Below are positions 16,913-26,055 of a stretch of DNA of 32,261 nt, piece by piece. The notes beneath the pieces were generated by a model, which was not told where the DNA came from, did not search any database, and saw only the letters and a list, made by a program, of their open reading frames with translations. The stretch is from positions 1-32,261 of the forward strand of contig VXOE01000344.1 of NCBI GenBank assembly GCA_009840225.1, in the 5' to 3' direction. The stretch's first letter is position 1. Every line of letters begins with the position of its first letter. The stretch comes from Caldilineaceae bacterium SB0662_bin_25 (lineage in GTDB: Bacteria > Chloroflexota > Anaerolineae > Caldilineales > Caldilineaceae). Both the position numbers and the translations under genes were made by a program.

Positions 16913-19579
16913 CTACTCCTCTGTTGTCAGAGAAAGGAGGTAGGCAACCACAGCGTCCAGCTCCTCTTCAGTCAGAAGATCACCGTAGTTCACAGGCATT
17001 ACCTGAAGGCACTGCCCGAGGGGACACTCTTCGACGATAAACGCGCTGGGATCGAGTATCGCCTCGCGGAGGTATTCCTCGGCGCTATAGCCTTCACGAC
17101 GTGTGCCCGCAATGGCACCGAGGTTGGTCTGGTCGGGACCAAGCATGGCTGCATCGACCACAGGAAGTCCTGTCGTTACGTGACAACTGTTGCAGCCCGT
17201 CCTCGTCATGGCTTCAATGGCCAGGTCAACTGTTTCCTGTGCCAGCAGATCGGAGTCAGACGGGCCTTCCCCTGTTGACTGAGCCTCTTCAACTATCACA
17301 GTTATTGTGTCGCGGTACAGGTCTCCCTCAAGCGCCGTGTGGAGGCCGTCGGCGAACTGGAGGCGTAGTGTGTATTCGCCTGGCTCAAGTTCGAGAGTGG
17401 CGGTCGTCTGGCCCTGGCCGTAGTGAAGATTCTCCTCGTCGGTGGGTATGACCTCCCCGGCAGGGGTGAAGTCGGTGTTGACGAGAATGTGGAAATGACC
17501 TGCACCTTCGTTGACCTCTCCAGACGGCTCAACGATGAGACCGGTGGCGGCCATCACGACTTCAAAAGGAGAGGCGACGGTGGCGCCGTCGGCCGGTTGC
17601 TCAAATCGAACTGACGGAGACTGGTCGTCAGCTTCAACGATGATGGTGATGGTATCCCGGTACTGGTCGCCTTCGAGAGCGGTGTGAAGGCCGTCGGCAA
17701 ACTGTAGTCGCAGCGTGTATTCGCCGGGCTCTAATTCGAGGGTGGCGGTCGTCTGACCCTGTCCGTAGTGGAGGTGCAGTTCGTCGGTGGGTATGACCTC
17801 CCCGGCAGGGGTGAAGTCGGTGTTGACGAGAATGTGGAAATGACCTGCACCTTCGTTGACCTCTCCAGACGGCTCAACGATGAGACCGGTGGCGGCCATC
17901 ACGACTTCAAAAGGAGAGGCGACGGTGGCGCCGTCGGCCGGTTGCTCAAATCGAACTGACGGAGACTGGTCGCCAGCTTCCACGAGGACGGTGATGGTAT
18001 CCCGGTACTGGTCGCCTTCGAGAGCGGTGTGAAGGCCGTCAGCGAACTGTAGGCGCAGGGTGTGCTCGCCGGGCTCTAGTTCGAGGGTGGCGGTCGTCTG
18101 ACCCTGGCCGTAGTGGAGGTGCTGGTCATCGGTAGGGATGATCTCGCCGGCAGGAGTGAAGTCGGTGTTCACGAGGATATGGAAATGTCCTGCACCTTCG
18201 TTGACTTCGCCGGACGGCTCCACGATTAACTCTGTTGCCAACATCGCCACTTCGAAGGGTGAGGTTACGGTTGCCCCGTCGGCAGGTAGTCCAAACCTAA
18301 CCGACGGCGATTCGTCGCTGGCTTCGACGCTTACGGTGATGGTGTCGCGGTACTGGTCTCCTTCGAGAGCTGTGTGGAGGCCGTCGGCGAACTGGAGCCG
18401 CAGCGTGTGCTCGCCTGGCTCGAGTTCAAGCGTGGCAATCGTCTGGCCCTGGCCGTAGTGGAGGTGCTGGTCATCGGTAGGGATAATCTCGCCGGCAGGC
18501 GTGAAGACGGTGTTCACGAGGATGTGGAAGTGTCCTGCACCTTCGTTCACCTCACCGGACGGCTCGACGATTAACCCTGTTGCCTGCATTGCGACTGCGA
18601 AAGGTGAAGTTACGGTTTCCCCATCGGCTGGAATGCCGAATCTTACCGACGGCGATTCGTCGCTGGCTTCGACGATGATTGTGATGGTGTCGCGGTACTG
18701 GTCGCCTTCGAGAGCTGTGTGGAGGCCGTCAGCGAACTGAAGCCGCAGGGTGTGCTCGCCGGGTTCGAGTTCGAGAGAGACTGAAGTCTGGCCCTGGCCG
18801 TAGTGTAGGTGTTTTTCATCGGTGGGAATGATTTCCCCGGCAGTGATGAAGTCGGTGTCCACGAGGATGTGGAAATGTCCCGCATCCTCGTTGACTTCAC
18901 CAGACGGTTCGACTATGAGGCCGGTTGCCGTCATCGTAACTTCAACCGGTGATGAAACTGTCGTTCCGTCGAGAGGATCAAAGAAAGCCACAGATTGGTC
19001 GGCGGCGTCTTCTTCAACAAAAACTATGATAGTGTCGCGATACTGGTCGCCTTCGAGGGCGGTGTGGAGGCCGTCAGCGAACTGCAGGTGCAGCGTGTGT
19101 TCGCCAGGTGTCAGTGTCAATTCGGTCTCAAGCGAGGCGTCGCCATAATGGAGATGCTGGTCGTCAGTTGGGATAATCTCGCCGGCAGGAATGAAATCGG
19201 TATCGACGAGTATATGCATGTGCCCCGAACCGGCTACGACATCGCCTGACTGGTCAACCGACACGCCGACTGCACCCATTTTCACTACAAAAGTGGGAGG
19301 TACGATCGCGTGCGTTGTCGGCTGTCGGAAAAAGACCTCCGGCAGAACTGATTCCTCCTGCACTTCTTCGTCCTGCGACGGAGCTTCGGCGGTTGTAGTC
19401 TCTTCAGCCTCCTGTTCCGACTCGGTCTCAGCTGCGGCCAGAATCGCCTCCTGTTCCGCGTCGCGAGCCGCCTTAAGGTCTGCGCGGAAAGTATCGACCC
19501 CCGCGTTGATGACATAGATGAGGATGAGAAGGCCCAGGATGGGGCCGCCAGCCCGGACTAAGGGGTGAACTGAGTTCAT
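16913..19579 (-). CDS. Membrane-anchored protein with six DUF4399 repeats and a cytochrome c domain
   Basis: An 888-residue protein. Residues 13-28 are an uncleaved-looking signal anchor, followed by an Ala/Glu/Thr-rich spacer (about 40-78). Six tandem DUF4399-type repeats of about 115 residues span roughly 82-771. Each has a GHFHILVNTDF-like His pair, an AGEIIPTD...HLHYG segment and a PGEHTLRLQFADG...YRDTI end. A C-terminal c-type cytochrome domain (about 785-888) carries one haem site, CNSCH at 796-800, and a likely axial Met861 (VMPVNYGD). ECPLGQC adds two extra Cys. The repeats should be outside the cytoplasmic membrane, tethered and carrying a redox domain. The histidine-rich repeats suggest metal or ligand binding, which is inference. 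The start has GGAG 7 nt upstream and a strong promoter at 19670-19697. Repeats 5 and 6 share 192 identical bases. The exact role is unknown. Confidence 0.88.
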   Translation of the reverse strand: MNSVHPLVRAGGPILGLLILIYVINAGVDTFRADLKAARDAEQEAILAAAETESEQEAEETTTAEAPSQDEEVQEESVLPEVFFRQPTTHAIVPPTFVVKMGAVGVSVDQSGDVVAGSGHMHILVDTDFIPAGEIIPTDDQHLHYGDASLETELTLTPGEHTLHLQFADGLHTALEGDQYRDTIIVFVEEDAADQSVAFFDPLDGTTVSSPVEVTMTATGLIVEPSGEVNEDAGHFHILVDTDFITAGEIIPTDEKHLHYGQGQTSVSLELEPGEHTLRLQFADGLHTALEGDQYRDTITIIVEASDESPSVRFGIPADGETVTSPFAVAMQATGLIVEPSGEVNEGAGHFHILVNTVFTPAGEIIPTDDQHLHYGQGQTIATLELEPGEHTLRLQFADGLHTALEGDQYRDTITVSVEASDESPSVRFGLPADGATVTSPFEVAMLATELIVEPSGEVNEGAGHFHILVNTDFTPAGEIIPTDDQHLHYGQGQTTATLELEPGEHTLRLQFADGLHTALEGDQYRDTITVLVEAGDQSPSVRFEQPADGATVASPFEVVMAATGLIVEPSGEVNEGAGHFHILVNTDFTPAGEVIPTDELHLHYGQGQTTATLELEPGEYTLRLQFADGLHTALEGDQYRDTITIIVEADDQSPSVRFEQPADGATVASPFEVVMAATGLIVEPSGEVNEGAGHFHILVNTDFTPAGEVIPTDEENLHYGQGQTTATLELEPGEYTLRLQFADGLHTALEGDLYRDTITVIVEEAQSTGEGPSDSDLLAQETVDLAIEAMTRTGCNSCHVTTGLPVVDAAMLGPDQTNLGAIAGTRREGYSAEEYLREAILDPSAFIVEECPLGQCLQVMPVNYGDLLTEEELDAVVAYLLSLTTEE
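17436..17972 (-). repeat. Near-identical tandem DUF4399 repeat units
   Basis: Positions 17436-17627 are identical, by direct comparison, to 17781-17972. That is 192 nt at an offset of 345 nt, which equals one 115-codon repeat. The other repeat units in the gene share the same period but differ at many synonymous sites. This points to a recent in-frame duplication or gene conversion within the gene. Confidence 0.85.
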
Positions 19580-19623
19580 TGAGACGCTCCGTCGCAGTTA
19601 GTTTCGCTGTACATATCATTCGT

Positions 19624-19646
19624 GCAACTGGCAGGTTGCCAGTTGC
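19624..19646. promoter_or_regulatory. Palindromic leader element of the DUF4399-cytochrome gene
   Basis: GCAACTGGCA (19624-19633), a 3-nt spacer, and TGCCAGTTGC (19637-19646) form a perfect 10-bp inverted repeat. It lies between the promoter and the start codon of the minus-strand gene, about 17-40 nt downstream of the predicted transcription start. No U-tract follows, so it is not a simple terminator. An operator or an mRNA hairpin is possible. Confidence 0.5.
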
Positions 19647-19669
19647 CGCCTGGTGCCTTTCCACACGGC

Positions 19670-19697
19670 ATTATACTGTTTCCGTATTGGCTGGCAA
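19670..19697 (-). promoter_or_regulatory. Strong promoter for the DUF4399-cytochrome gene
   Basis: On the minus strand TTGCCA (19697-19692) and a perfect TATAAT (19675-19670) are 16 nt apart. Transcription near 19663 gives a leader of about 84 nt that includes the palindrome at 19624-19646. Confidence 0.75.
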
Positions 19698-19815
19698 GTG
19701 GGAAGGCAATTGCTTTGCATAGCATTGAAGCAAGAACTGGCTCTAAACAGGAAATAAGAGTGATGCGGCGCCGCGAACAGTAGCTGGCTCAACCTTTCGA
19801 CAAGAGCAGTCAGAT

Positions 19816-22800
19816 TCACATGGCTACTGTGGTCTCGGGTTCAAACTGTCCATCTTCTGTCTCTTGTAACGCGTCTGCCTCCAGCCTCAGGCTAATCACC
19901 TTGCTCACCCCGTCATCGCGCATGGTGATGCCATATATGCTGTTGGCGATTTCGAGGGTCCGCCGGTTGTGGGTGATGACGATGAACTGCGTCCGTGCTC
20001 GCAGCAGATCGATAGCGGACCGGAGACGGTCGACGTTGGCCTCGTCAAGTGTTGCATCTACCTCATCGAGCACGCAGAACGGAGTTGGGCTGACACGAAG
20101 GATGGCGAAAACAAGCGCGCAAGCAGTCAGAGAGCGCTCGCCCCCGGAGAGGAGGTCCAGACTCTGGGTACGCTTTCCTGGGAGACGGGCGAAGATCTCG
20201 ACGCCGGAATTGAGAACGTCTGCAGGATCGGTCATTGAAAGCTGTGCCGTTCCTCCCTGAAGCAGCAACTTGAAAAAACTTACGAATTCTGTTGAGACGG
20301 CGTCGAACGTGCGGCGCAACTCACCTTCCATCTGCCTATCCAATTCGCTTATGACACGCTGCAGGTCGCTCGAGGCCCGGTCGAGGTCGTCGGACTGGTC
20401 CTGGAGAAACCGGAACCGGCTGGCTAGCTCTTCGTACTCCTGGGGTGCGTCCGGATTGACATTACTCAGGCGACGGACGCGTGCGCGAGTTTCCTTGACG
20501 TCATCCTTCAATCCCGCAGGCAGATCGTGGACGACGGGCAGCTGGGCGACAAGCGCCTGCAGGGGAAGTGGGGGTTGGTAGGCCAGCCCGACAGCCTCTT
20601 CCATATCAGCGAGCCCGAAATCCTGGCGGATTTCGCGCCGAAGTGATTCGAGGCGATCTTCGGTCCGCTGCAAGGCAAGCCGAGAGGCGTTCCAGTCTGA
20701 TTCGGACTGCAGGACCAGCTGCTGGCCGGCCCTTTCTTCTTCCTCGGCGCGACCCAGATTCCTGTCCAACCTCTCTAGCTCCGATTCTATCTCCGCCGTC
20801 TCGCGCTCATGCGCGTCTCCTTCTGCGTGCAGTTTTGCTTCCTCAGCAGATGCCTGTTCGATCTCGCAACCCAACCGATCCGATTCCTGTTCAAGCTCGG
20901 AATGCCTTGCTGTCCAGGACTGGAGCTGGCTGTCGATCTGCGTAAGTGTGCGGCTCAGCTCAGCGCTAAGTTCGCGCTGGTTACTCAGTTTCTCCTGCGC
21001 GGCTGCGGATACCGCGCGCAGGTCCGCCAGCCGACGGAGCATCTCATCCTGACTGGTTTGGGCCGCCTGTTCGGACAACCGCGCCCGCGTGCGGGCTTCA
21101 TCCTGAGCGCGGGTGGCCTCTGCCAGTGCCGCTCTGAGCCGAACTTCCTGCGCAGCCAAGTCGGCCAGCTCGGCCTCAGACTGATCAACTGCCTGCAGTT
21201 GCCATGAGGCTTCCTGTCCGGCCTGAGCGGCGTGCAACCTGGCCTCCTCCAATTCAGCCTGCCGCAACTTTGTGTCTCGGATTAGCCGCTTCTGCTGTCT
21301 TTCGAGCTGTGCTCTCTTTTGGGTCCTCTTTTCAACCTCAATCCAGGTTGCCTGGGCTCTTTCCTTCGCCCTTCGAGCCTGTCCCAAGACACGGTCAAGT
21401 TCTGTTGGCAGTTCGCGGGCTTCCTTTTCCCAGGCCAGCACCGACCTGCGATGCCGCCGGCCATCGTTTCCCCCGGTGACGGCACCGCCGGGGCGAATGA
21501 CCTCTCCTTCCAATGTGACGACGGTTGGCATTGCGCCATAGTTGGAAGTACCTCCTCCAGGGCGGCGACCGTTTCTCGACCTTCCCGCACGTTCGTCGAG
21601 GGCATGGCGTGCGGCAGCCAGATCTTGGGCTATCCAGACACGCTGCAGAAGATGGTTGATTGCTGGCGCTACCTCAGAGTCGAAGCGAACGGAGCTTGCA
21701 GCGTTTCCAACGATGCCGTTAGACGCGGGCGCCGCGATAGGTCCCCCTGATCGCAGACGGTCCAGAGGGAGGAACGTTGCACGACCGGCGCCGGCCCTCT
21801 TCAGATGCTCGATGGCCTCTTGTGTGTCCTGCCACGTCTTTGCAATCACGTTTTGCAGGGCAGCACCGAGTGCGACTTCAATTGCGCGCTCAAGCCGGTC
21901 CGGTACCTGAATGCATGAGGCTACGGTCCCAATGATGCCTTTCAATTGTCCCTGTTTCGAGGCCTGCAGTATGGAGCGAACAGCGCTGGCATAGACAGTG
22001 CCTTCGCTGCGAGCCGGCTGAATCAGGTCGAGCCGCGTCTGCAGTCGCTCGACTTCACGCTGTTCCCGGTTCCTCGCCGCCTCCTCGGTGCGAAGAGCGT
22101 CCATGCCAACGTCGATGGCGTCAGTCAGGGCGTCGATCTCGGCTTGCGCCCGGCTGACTTCGGCGCTGCCTTCGGCACTTTTAGCCTCCAACCCGGTCAA
22201 TGCGGCGGCAGCCGCTTTGGACGCCTCTTTGCGCCTTCCGGTTTCCTCTCGGGTCTTGCATAATCTCTCGTCGAGGGCCGCGCGTCTTTCAATCAGCTGT
22301 TGCAAACGGCTGCGGAGACCGGCACTGCGGCCTTCCAAACTGCGCAGTGCCGCGACCTCCTCGTGCCAGCGTTCCACGGCAAGATTCTGTTTCCTTTCCC
22401 TGTCTGCCAATTGGATCTGGAGTCTGTCAAGAGCTTGCCGGCAGCTGTTGCGCCGCTCACGCACACTCTCGATTTCAGCAGTGAGAGCTACCAACCTCTG
22501 TTGTACGCCCTCCCTGTCTGACTGCAGTCGGCGGCATTCGTCTTCGAGGTCTGCCTGTCGGACAGCGATCTGATTCTGTCTCTCCTGGCAGACGGCAAGG
22601 CGTCGAATTACCTCTGCAGACCGCCGATGGCGAGCTTCACTGATCTGATTGCGCTTGCTCTGATCGGCCCGCAACCTGCTCTGGCGAAGGCGTAGCCGGT
22701 CGAGCCCGGCATGAACTTCGTCCAATCGTTCACGGCGTACCTGGGTAGTCTTCTGATCGCTCGCGGCTTTCTGCCGGGCTGTGGCGATTTCGCTGAGTGT

Positions 22801-23511
22801 GCGATGCCACCGATAGCCGTACCAGACGTGCAGCAGATCCTTCAGGTCGTTCTCAATCTGAAGCCTTTCAAGAGCCCGCTCTGCTTGACGTCTGAGGCTG
22901 GACATACGGGGCGAAAGCTCGGCCAAAATGTCTCCGACGCGTTCGAGGTTAAGTTGCGTCGCCTCCAACCTGCGCCAGGCTGCAGATCGTTTCTGCTGAT
23001 AGCCGGTGATTCCTGCTGCTTCCTCGAAGAGAACTCGCCTTTCCTCAGGTCTCAAGCTGAGCACGCGGTCGATCAGGCCCTGCCCAATGACTGCGTAGGC
23101 GCGCCTTCCCAATCCACTTGGACCTAACAGCTGGGTAATGTCCTGCAGACGCACCTTCTGCCCGTTAATCAGGTATTCGTTGTCGCCGTCGCGGTAGGCC
23201 CGGCGCGTAATTTCGACTTCACTGAAATCGATGTTGAGGTCACCGGCTTCATTGTCAAGGACGATGCTGACGGCCGCCATCCCTTGCCTGGCTCTCTTGT
23301 GACTTCCTGAGAAGATGACGTCAACCGTTTTCTTTGAGCGCAAAAGACCGAAGCTCTGTTCGCCCAAACACCAGCGAATGGCATCGGCTACGTTGCTCTT
23401 GCCGCACCCGTTTGGGCCCACAATGGCGGTTACGCCGGAACCAAAGGCGAATTCGGTCTGCTGGGCAAAGGTCTTGAATCCTTTGAGGTTTACTCGCTTA
23501 ATTCGCAGCAT
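19816..23511 (-). CDS. smc: Chromosome segregation ATPase SMC
   Basis: A 1231-residue SMC protein that organises and segregates the chromosome with ScpA/ScpB. The N-terminal head has Walker A (GPNGCGKSN, 32-40) and the Q-loop region. Long heptad-rich coiled coil spans about 175-500. The hinge lies at about 504-690 (begins [12 protein letters not shown]; includes [14 protein letters not shown] and [13 protein letters not shown]). A second coiled coil spans about 700-1040. The C-terminal head has LSGGERS (1121-1127), Walker [13 protein letters not shown] from 1145, and the H-loop His (VITHNRR, His1181). Length is slightly above the usual 1180-1200. The ATG at 23511 starts at the conserved LKGFKTF strand. 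A Shine-Dalgarno site is not obvious and I found no clear promoter in the 256-nt upstream gap. No scpA or scpB is in the window. Confidence 0.97.
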   Translation of the reverse strand: MLRIKRVNLKGFKTFAQQTEFAFGSGVTAIVGPNGCGKSNVADAIRWCLGEQSFGLLRSKKTVDVIFSGSHKRARQGMAAVSIVLDNEAGDLNIDFSEVEITRRAYRDGDNEYLINGQKVRLQDITQLLGPSGLGRRAYAVIGQGLIDRVLSLRPEERRVLFEEAAGITGYQQKRSAAWRRLEATQLNLERVGDILAELSPRMSSLRRQAERALERLQIENDLKDLLHVWYGYRWHRTLSEIATARQKAASDQKTTQVRRERLDEVHAGLDRLRLRQSRLRADQSKRNQISEARHRRSAEVIRRLAVCQERQNQIAVRQADLEDECRRLQSDREGVQQRLVALTAEIESVRERRNSCRQALDRLQIQLADRERKQNLAVERWHEEVAALRSLEGRSAGLRSRLQQLIERRAALDERLCKTREETGRRKEASKAAAAALTGLEAKSAEGSAEVSRAQAEIDALTDAIDVGMDALRTEEAARNREQREVERLQTRLDLIQPARSEGTVYASAVRSILQASKQGQLKGIIGTVASCIQVPDRLERAIEVALGAALQNVIAKTWQDTQEAIEHLKRAGAGRATFLPLDRLRSGGPIAAPASNGIVGNAASSVRFDSEVAPAINHLLQRVWIAQDLAAARHALDERAGRSRNGRRPGGGTSNYGAMPTVVTLEGEVIRPGGAVTGGNDGRRHRRSVLAWEKEARELPTELDRVLGQARRAKERAQATWIEVEKRTQKRAQLERQQKRLIRDTKLRQAELEEARLHAAQAGQEASWQLQAVDQSEAELADLAAQEVRLRAALAEATRAQDEARTRARLSEQAAQTSQDEMLRRLADLRAVSAAAQEKLSNQRELSAELSRTLTQIDSQLQSWTARHSELEQESDRLGCEIEQASAEEAKLHAEGDAHERETAEIESELERLDRNLGRAEEEERAGQQLVLQSESDWNASRLALQRTEDRLESLRREIRQDFGLADMEEAVGLAYQPPLPLQALVAQLPVVHDLPAGLKDDVKETRARVRRLSNVNPDAPQEYEELASRFRFLQDQSDDLDRASSDLQRVISELDRQMEGELRRTFDAVSTEFVSFFKLLLQGGTAQLSMTDPADVLNSGVEIFARLPGKRTQSLDLLSGGERSLTACALVFAILRVSPTPFCVLDEVDATLDEANVDRLRSAIDLLRARTQFIVITHNRRTLEIANSIYGITMRDDGVSKVISLRLEADALQETEDGQFEPETTVAM

Positions 23512-23767
23512 ATCGATATAGGATGGGCAAGGTCAGTTCGCAGCGAGCCGGCCGTCTTTCCGGGCCCCATGCTGATGTGTATGACTGGGCAAACCTTCTA
23601 CAGGACGGGGAAGCACACTGGAGGAAGACACCAGCAGAATGCAGTGAAGATCGGCAATCGCGAAAAGGCGGCGGGTTCCAAGTTCGTTCTAATGTTCCAA
23701 AGGCGTCTAGGCCCCGAGACATCAAATTCTCGGCTGCAAATTACTCTCAGAATAACAGACCCGCGAC

Positions 23768-24523
23768 TCAAGGCGCCCACACGACGCGCCACAGGCCGGG
23801 AAGGGCAAATTCCAGAATCAGTCCAAGAACAATGAGTAGAAGAGATGCTGTTAACAGACGACGCTGCCTGGTAAAGTAGCGGGCAGGATTCCATTTGTTC
23901 GTCAGGAGGGGTTGGGCCAGCATGACGGTGAGCCCGGCGTATCCGGCTAGAGTCGCCAGCCTCCATGGCATCAACCCCAGAATCAACATGGGTGACCCTT
24001 CCAGCGCCAGACGGCCAACCCCGTACCCGAACTGATTCACAGCGCGCACGAGAAACCAGAGGCCTACCAGACCGCCAGTAAGCAGGCTGCCCAGTAGAAT
24101 ACCGAAGAACTCAACCAGACGTGACCCGGGGCTCTGCAGAATCGAGCCAGGAAGATTAAGGCCTGTCGCAGACCATTCCAGGAGGGCGCGGTGATAGGCG
24201 AAGCCGTCATGGATCGAACGCTCGAATACAAGGGGCAAGAGCGCCGAACCCACAATCATGACAAGTAGCTGCAAAAGCAGCCAGGAGGAAAGCACCACGA
24301 GGGCAGTAGCGATCCTTCCTCTGCGAAGAGGGATGGCCAGAAAGAGGGTTATGGCCACTGCCTGAACGATCGGCAGAAAGTTCGCTTGACCAAGGGCGGC
24401 AGGCAGAGCCGTCGTGAGCAAGGCGAAGAATCCGAAAGTAATGAAAAAAATGGGATCCTTCACCAGGTCGTAATTGCGCGCTTTGGGTGAGCCATTTGGC
24501 GCGACTGGAACAGAATCTCGCAT
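23768..24523 (-). CDS. Polytopic membrane protein, unknown function
   Basis: A 251-residue protein with about six hydrophobic segments: roughly 26-45, 49-66, 72-98, 135-158, 176-200 and 222-245. The N-terminal 22 residues are hydrophilic. A loop at about 100-128 carries FERSIHDGFAYHRALLEW. I do not recognise the family. It resembles Yip1-like integral membrane proteins in layout only. An extended -10 promoter ends just 6 nt before the ATG at 24523, so the mRNA is probably leaderless. No Shine-Dalgarno site or better downstream start is seen. The gene lies 256 nt upstream of smc on the same strand, and joint transcription is possible but not shown. Confidence 0.75.
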   Translation of the reverse strand: MRDSVPVAPNGSPKARNYDLVKDPIFFITFGFFALLTTALPAALGQANFLPIVQAVAITLFLAIPLRRGRIATALVVLSSWLLLQLLVMIVGSALLPLVFERSIHDGFAYHRALLEWSATGLNLPGSILQSPGSRLVEFFGILLGSLLTGGLVGLWFLVRAVNQFGYGVGRLALEGSPMLILGLMPWRLATLAGYAGLTVMLAQPLLTNKWNPARYFTRQRRLLTASLLLIVLGLILEFALPGLWRVVWAP

Positions 24524-24529
24524 AGATCG

Positions 24530-24538
24530 ATTATATCA
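24530..24538 (-). promoter_or_regulatory. Extended -10 promoter, probably giving a leaderless mRNA
   Basis: TGATATAAT on the minus strand (24538-24530): a perfect -10 with the TGn extension and no good -35. Only 6 nt separate it from the ATG at 24523, so transcription would start at or next to the initiation codon. Confidence 0.55.
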
Positions 24539-24722
24539 CCCGCTTGGGAGGAAGTACGAAATCGAGTAAATCGGGCCTGTCAGGCTTGGTTCGCTCGGCG
24601 GTCCACTGTCCATCTATCAGCGTCCATCCGCCCGTGGCAAGGAGAGTTAGCCGGCGCAAGAGGTCAACTGTGGACCCGATCAATTTTGGTTAGCCAGAGT
24701 CAACCGGCTTGCCGCCTACCTG

Positions 24723-24731
24723 TGGTATACT
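24723..24731 (+). promoter_or_regulatory. Extended -10 promoter candidate for the MocA-like gene
   Basis: TGGTATACT at 24723-24731 is an extended -10 box. No -35 at suitable spacing was found. Transcription near 24738 would leave an 83-nt leader to the GTG at 24821. Confidence 0.4.
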
Positions 24732-24820
24732 GCGCAAATGGACGCAGACATGCCTTCTGGGGCATTGCAAGGAGTGACTTCAAGGTTGGTTTCCGTCCCT
24801 GATTCGAGGATGCGTTTACT

Positions 24821-25504
24821 GTGCCTTGCCCGTCCATTGATCGGCCCGGAATACCGGGGGCCCTAACCGAATTCGGGCCGGAAGAACAAGCTGAGAATGT
24901 GGCGGCGGTGGTGGCGGCTGCCGGGTTCAGCCGCAGGATGGGGCGCTTCAAACCGCTGCTGCCATGGAGAAACGGGACGGTGATTGAAGCTGTGGCAGCT
25001 GCGCTGGCGGGAGGAGGCGCCTCTCCTGTAATTGTGGTAACTGGGCACCGGGCCGAGGCAGTCGCTGAACAGCTAAAGGGGGGATCTGCCGAGACCGTTC
25101 TTAATCCCGACTACCGCTATGACCAGATGCTGCGGTCCTATCAAGTGGGAGTCGAGGCGTTGTGTCGAGACCACAGACCGGTCTGCGGGACGCTCCTTGC
25201 GCTGGGTGACCAACCGCACATTCCAAGAGGCGTGATCCGACAGATCCTCGCTAGCGTTCGGGATGCCCCCGAGACAGTGGTCGTACCGAGCTATATGCGG
25301 CGGCGCGGACATCCTGTCTATCTTCCTCGATGGGCTTTTTCGGAGCTACTTGGACTAAGCGGCGGAAAGTCGCTACGGGACCTCCTTGAAACATACGCCG
25401 AGAAGATGGTATACGTAACCGTTGACAGTGACTGCATTAGACGGGACATGGATGTGCCGGCCGACTATGAGTCGCTACGCGCCGAATTTGAGTGGGTAGT
25501 CTGA
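24821..25504 (+). CDS. MocA/MobA-type nucleotidyltransferase
   Basis: A 227-residue GT-A-fold nucleotidyltransferase. It has AAAGFSRRMGRFKPLLPW (residues 32-49), the nucleotide-binding motif of molybdenum cofactor cytidylyl- or guanylyl-transferases, then VVTGHRAEAV, the metal-binding LGDQPHIP (in place of the common LGDMP) and RRRGHPVYLPR. The MocA branch attaches CMP to molybdopterin for xanthine-dehydrogenase-type enzymes. That choice fits the two XdhC-family genes nearby. The start is uncertain: GTG at 24821 gives a 26-residue extension without family support, while GTG at 24899 begins at the first strand. The next XdhC gene follows on the same strand after about 130 nt. Confidence 0.85.
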   Translation: MPCPSIDRPGIPGALTEFGPEEQAENVAAVVAAAGFSRRMGRFKPLLPWRNGTVIEAVAAALAGGGASPVIVVTGHRAEAVAEQLKGGSAETVLNPDYRYDQMLRSYQVGVEALCRDHRPVCGTLLALGDQPHIPRGVIRQILASVRDAPETVVVPSYMRRRGHPVYLPRWAFSELLGLSGGKSLRDLLETYAEKMVYVTVDSDCIRRDMDVPADYESLRAEFEWVV

Positions 25505-25634
25505 ACCGTGGGCACAGGTGATTCTCACCGCAACCCTGTAGACGGGATTACGCCTTGCCTGATGCCCGCCGGCGCAGAGCCGGTTGCAAGTGCTTAGGCA
25601 TTGGCGATTTTCGTTCTCAGAGGGTTGCTCGGGC

Positions 25635-26012
25635 ATGGTGGCGGAAAGGAAAGGGAAGACATTGACTGCGACACTGTACCACTATCTGAAGGAGATGCTG
25701 GAGGAGGAGCAGGCAGTTGCCGTGGCAACCATTGTCGACGCCAAGGGTTCAGTACCCAGAGAAGTAGGCGCGAAGATGGTCATTCACCCGCTGGGTCGGC
25801 ATGTTGGAACGGTGGGAGGCGGCTGCGGTGAGGCGGATGTGATTCGAGCCGGACTGGATGTTATCCATGACGGGATTCCCCGCACGGTTCACGTCGACCT
25901 GACCGAAGACATCTCCATGAACAGCCTGGGGGTTTGCGGCGGGGTGATGGATGTGTTCGTTGAGCGCTGGGAAGGTGCAAGCGCCGAGGACTCATCGGCC
26001 GGCGCGGCCTGA
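25635..26012 (+). CDS. XdhC/CoxI family protein, N-terminal domain only
   Basis: A 125-residue protein consisting of the XdhC_CoxI N-terminal domain alone. Motifs are ATIVDAKGSVPREVGAKMV, GTVGGGCGEADV and ISMNSLGVCGGVMDVFVE. Both conserved Cys-containing glycine loops are intact. Family members bind molybdenum cofactor and help its sulfuration and insertion into molybdenum hydroxylases. The frame is open to a TTG at 25584. The ATG at 25635 has GAGGG 10 nt upstream, and a TTG at 25662 with an AAGGGAAG site is also possible. It lacks the Rossmann domain, which is present in the second XdhC protein at 27057, where the N-terminal glycine loops are in turn degenerate. The pair looks like a split of roles. 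Convergent with terC. Confidence 0.88.
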   Translation: MVAERKGKTLTATLYHYLKEMLEEEQAVAVATIVDAKGSVPREVGAKMVIHPLGRHVGTVGGGCGEADVIRAGLDVIHDGIPRTVHVDLTEDISMNSLGVCGGVMDVFVERWEGASAEDSSAGAA

Positions 26013-26016
26013 GCCA

Positions 26017-26053
26017 ATCCGGCGGCAGACCGGGCTTCGCGTCAGCGCCGGAT
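26017..26053. other. Inverted repeat between convergent genes
   Basis: ATCCGGCG (26017-26024) and CGCCGGAT (26046-26053) are perfect 8-nt inverted arms with a 21-nt loop. They occupy most of the 43 nt between the convergent xdhC-like and terC stop codons. No T-tract flanks it on either strand, so a bidirectional terminator is only a suggestion. Confidence 0.3.
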
Positions 26054-26055
26054 CC

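Noticed and set aside
17101-19249. Series of plus-strand frames of 60-116 codons with similar translations
   Set aside because: They are shadows of the DUF4399 repeats on the other strand; their mutual similarity only reflects the repeated DNA.
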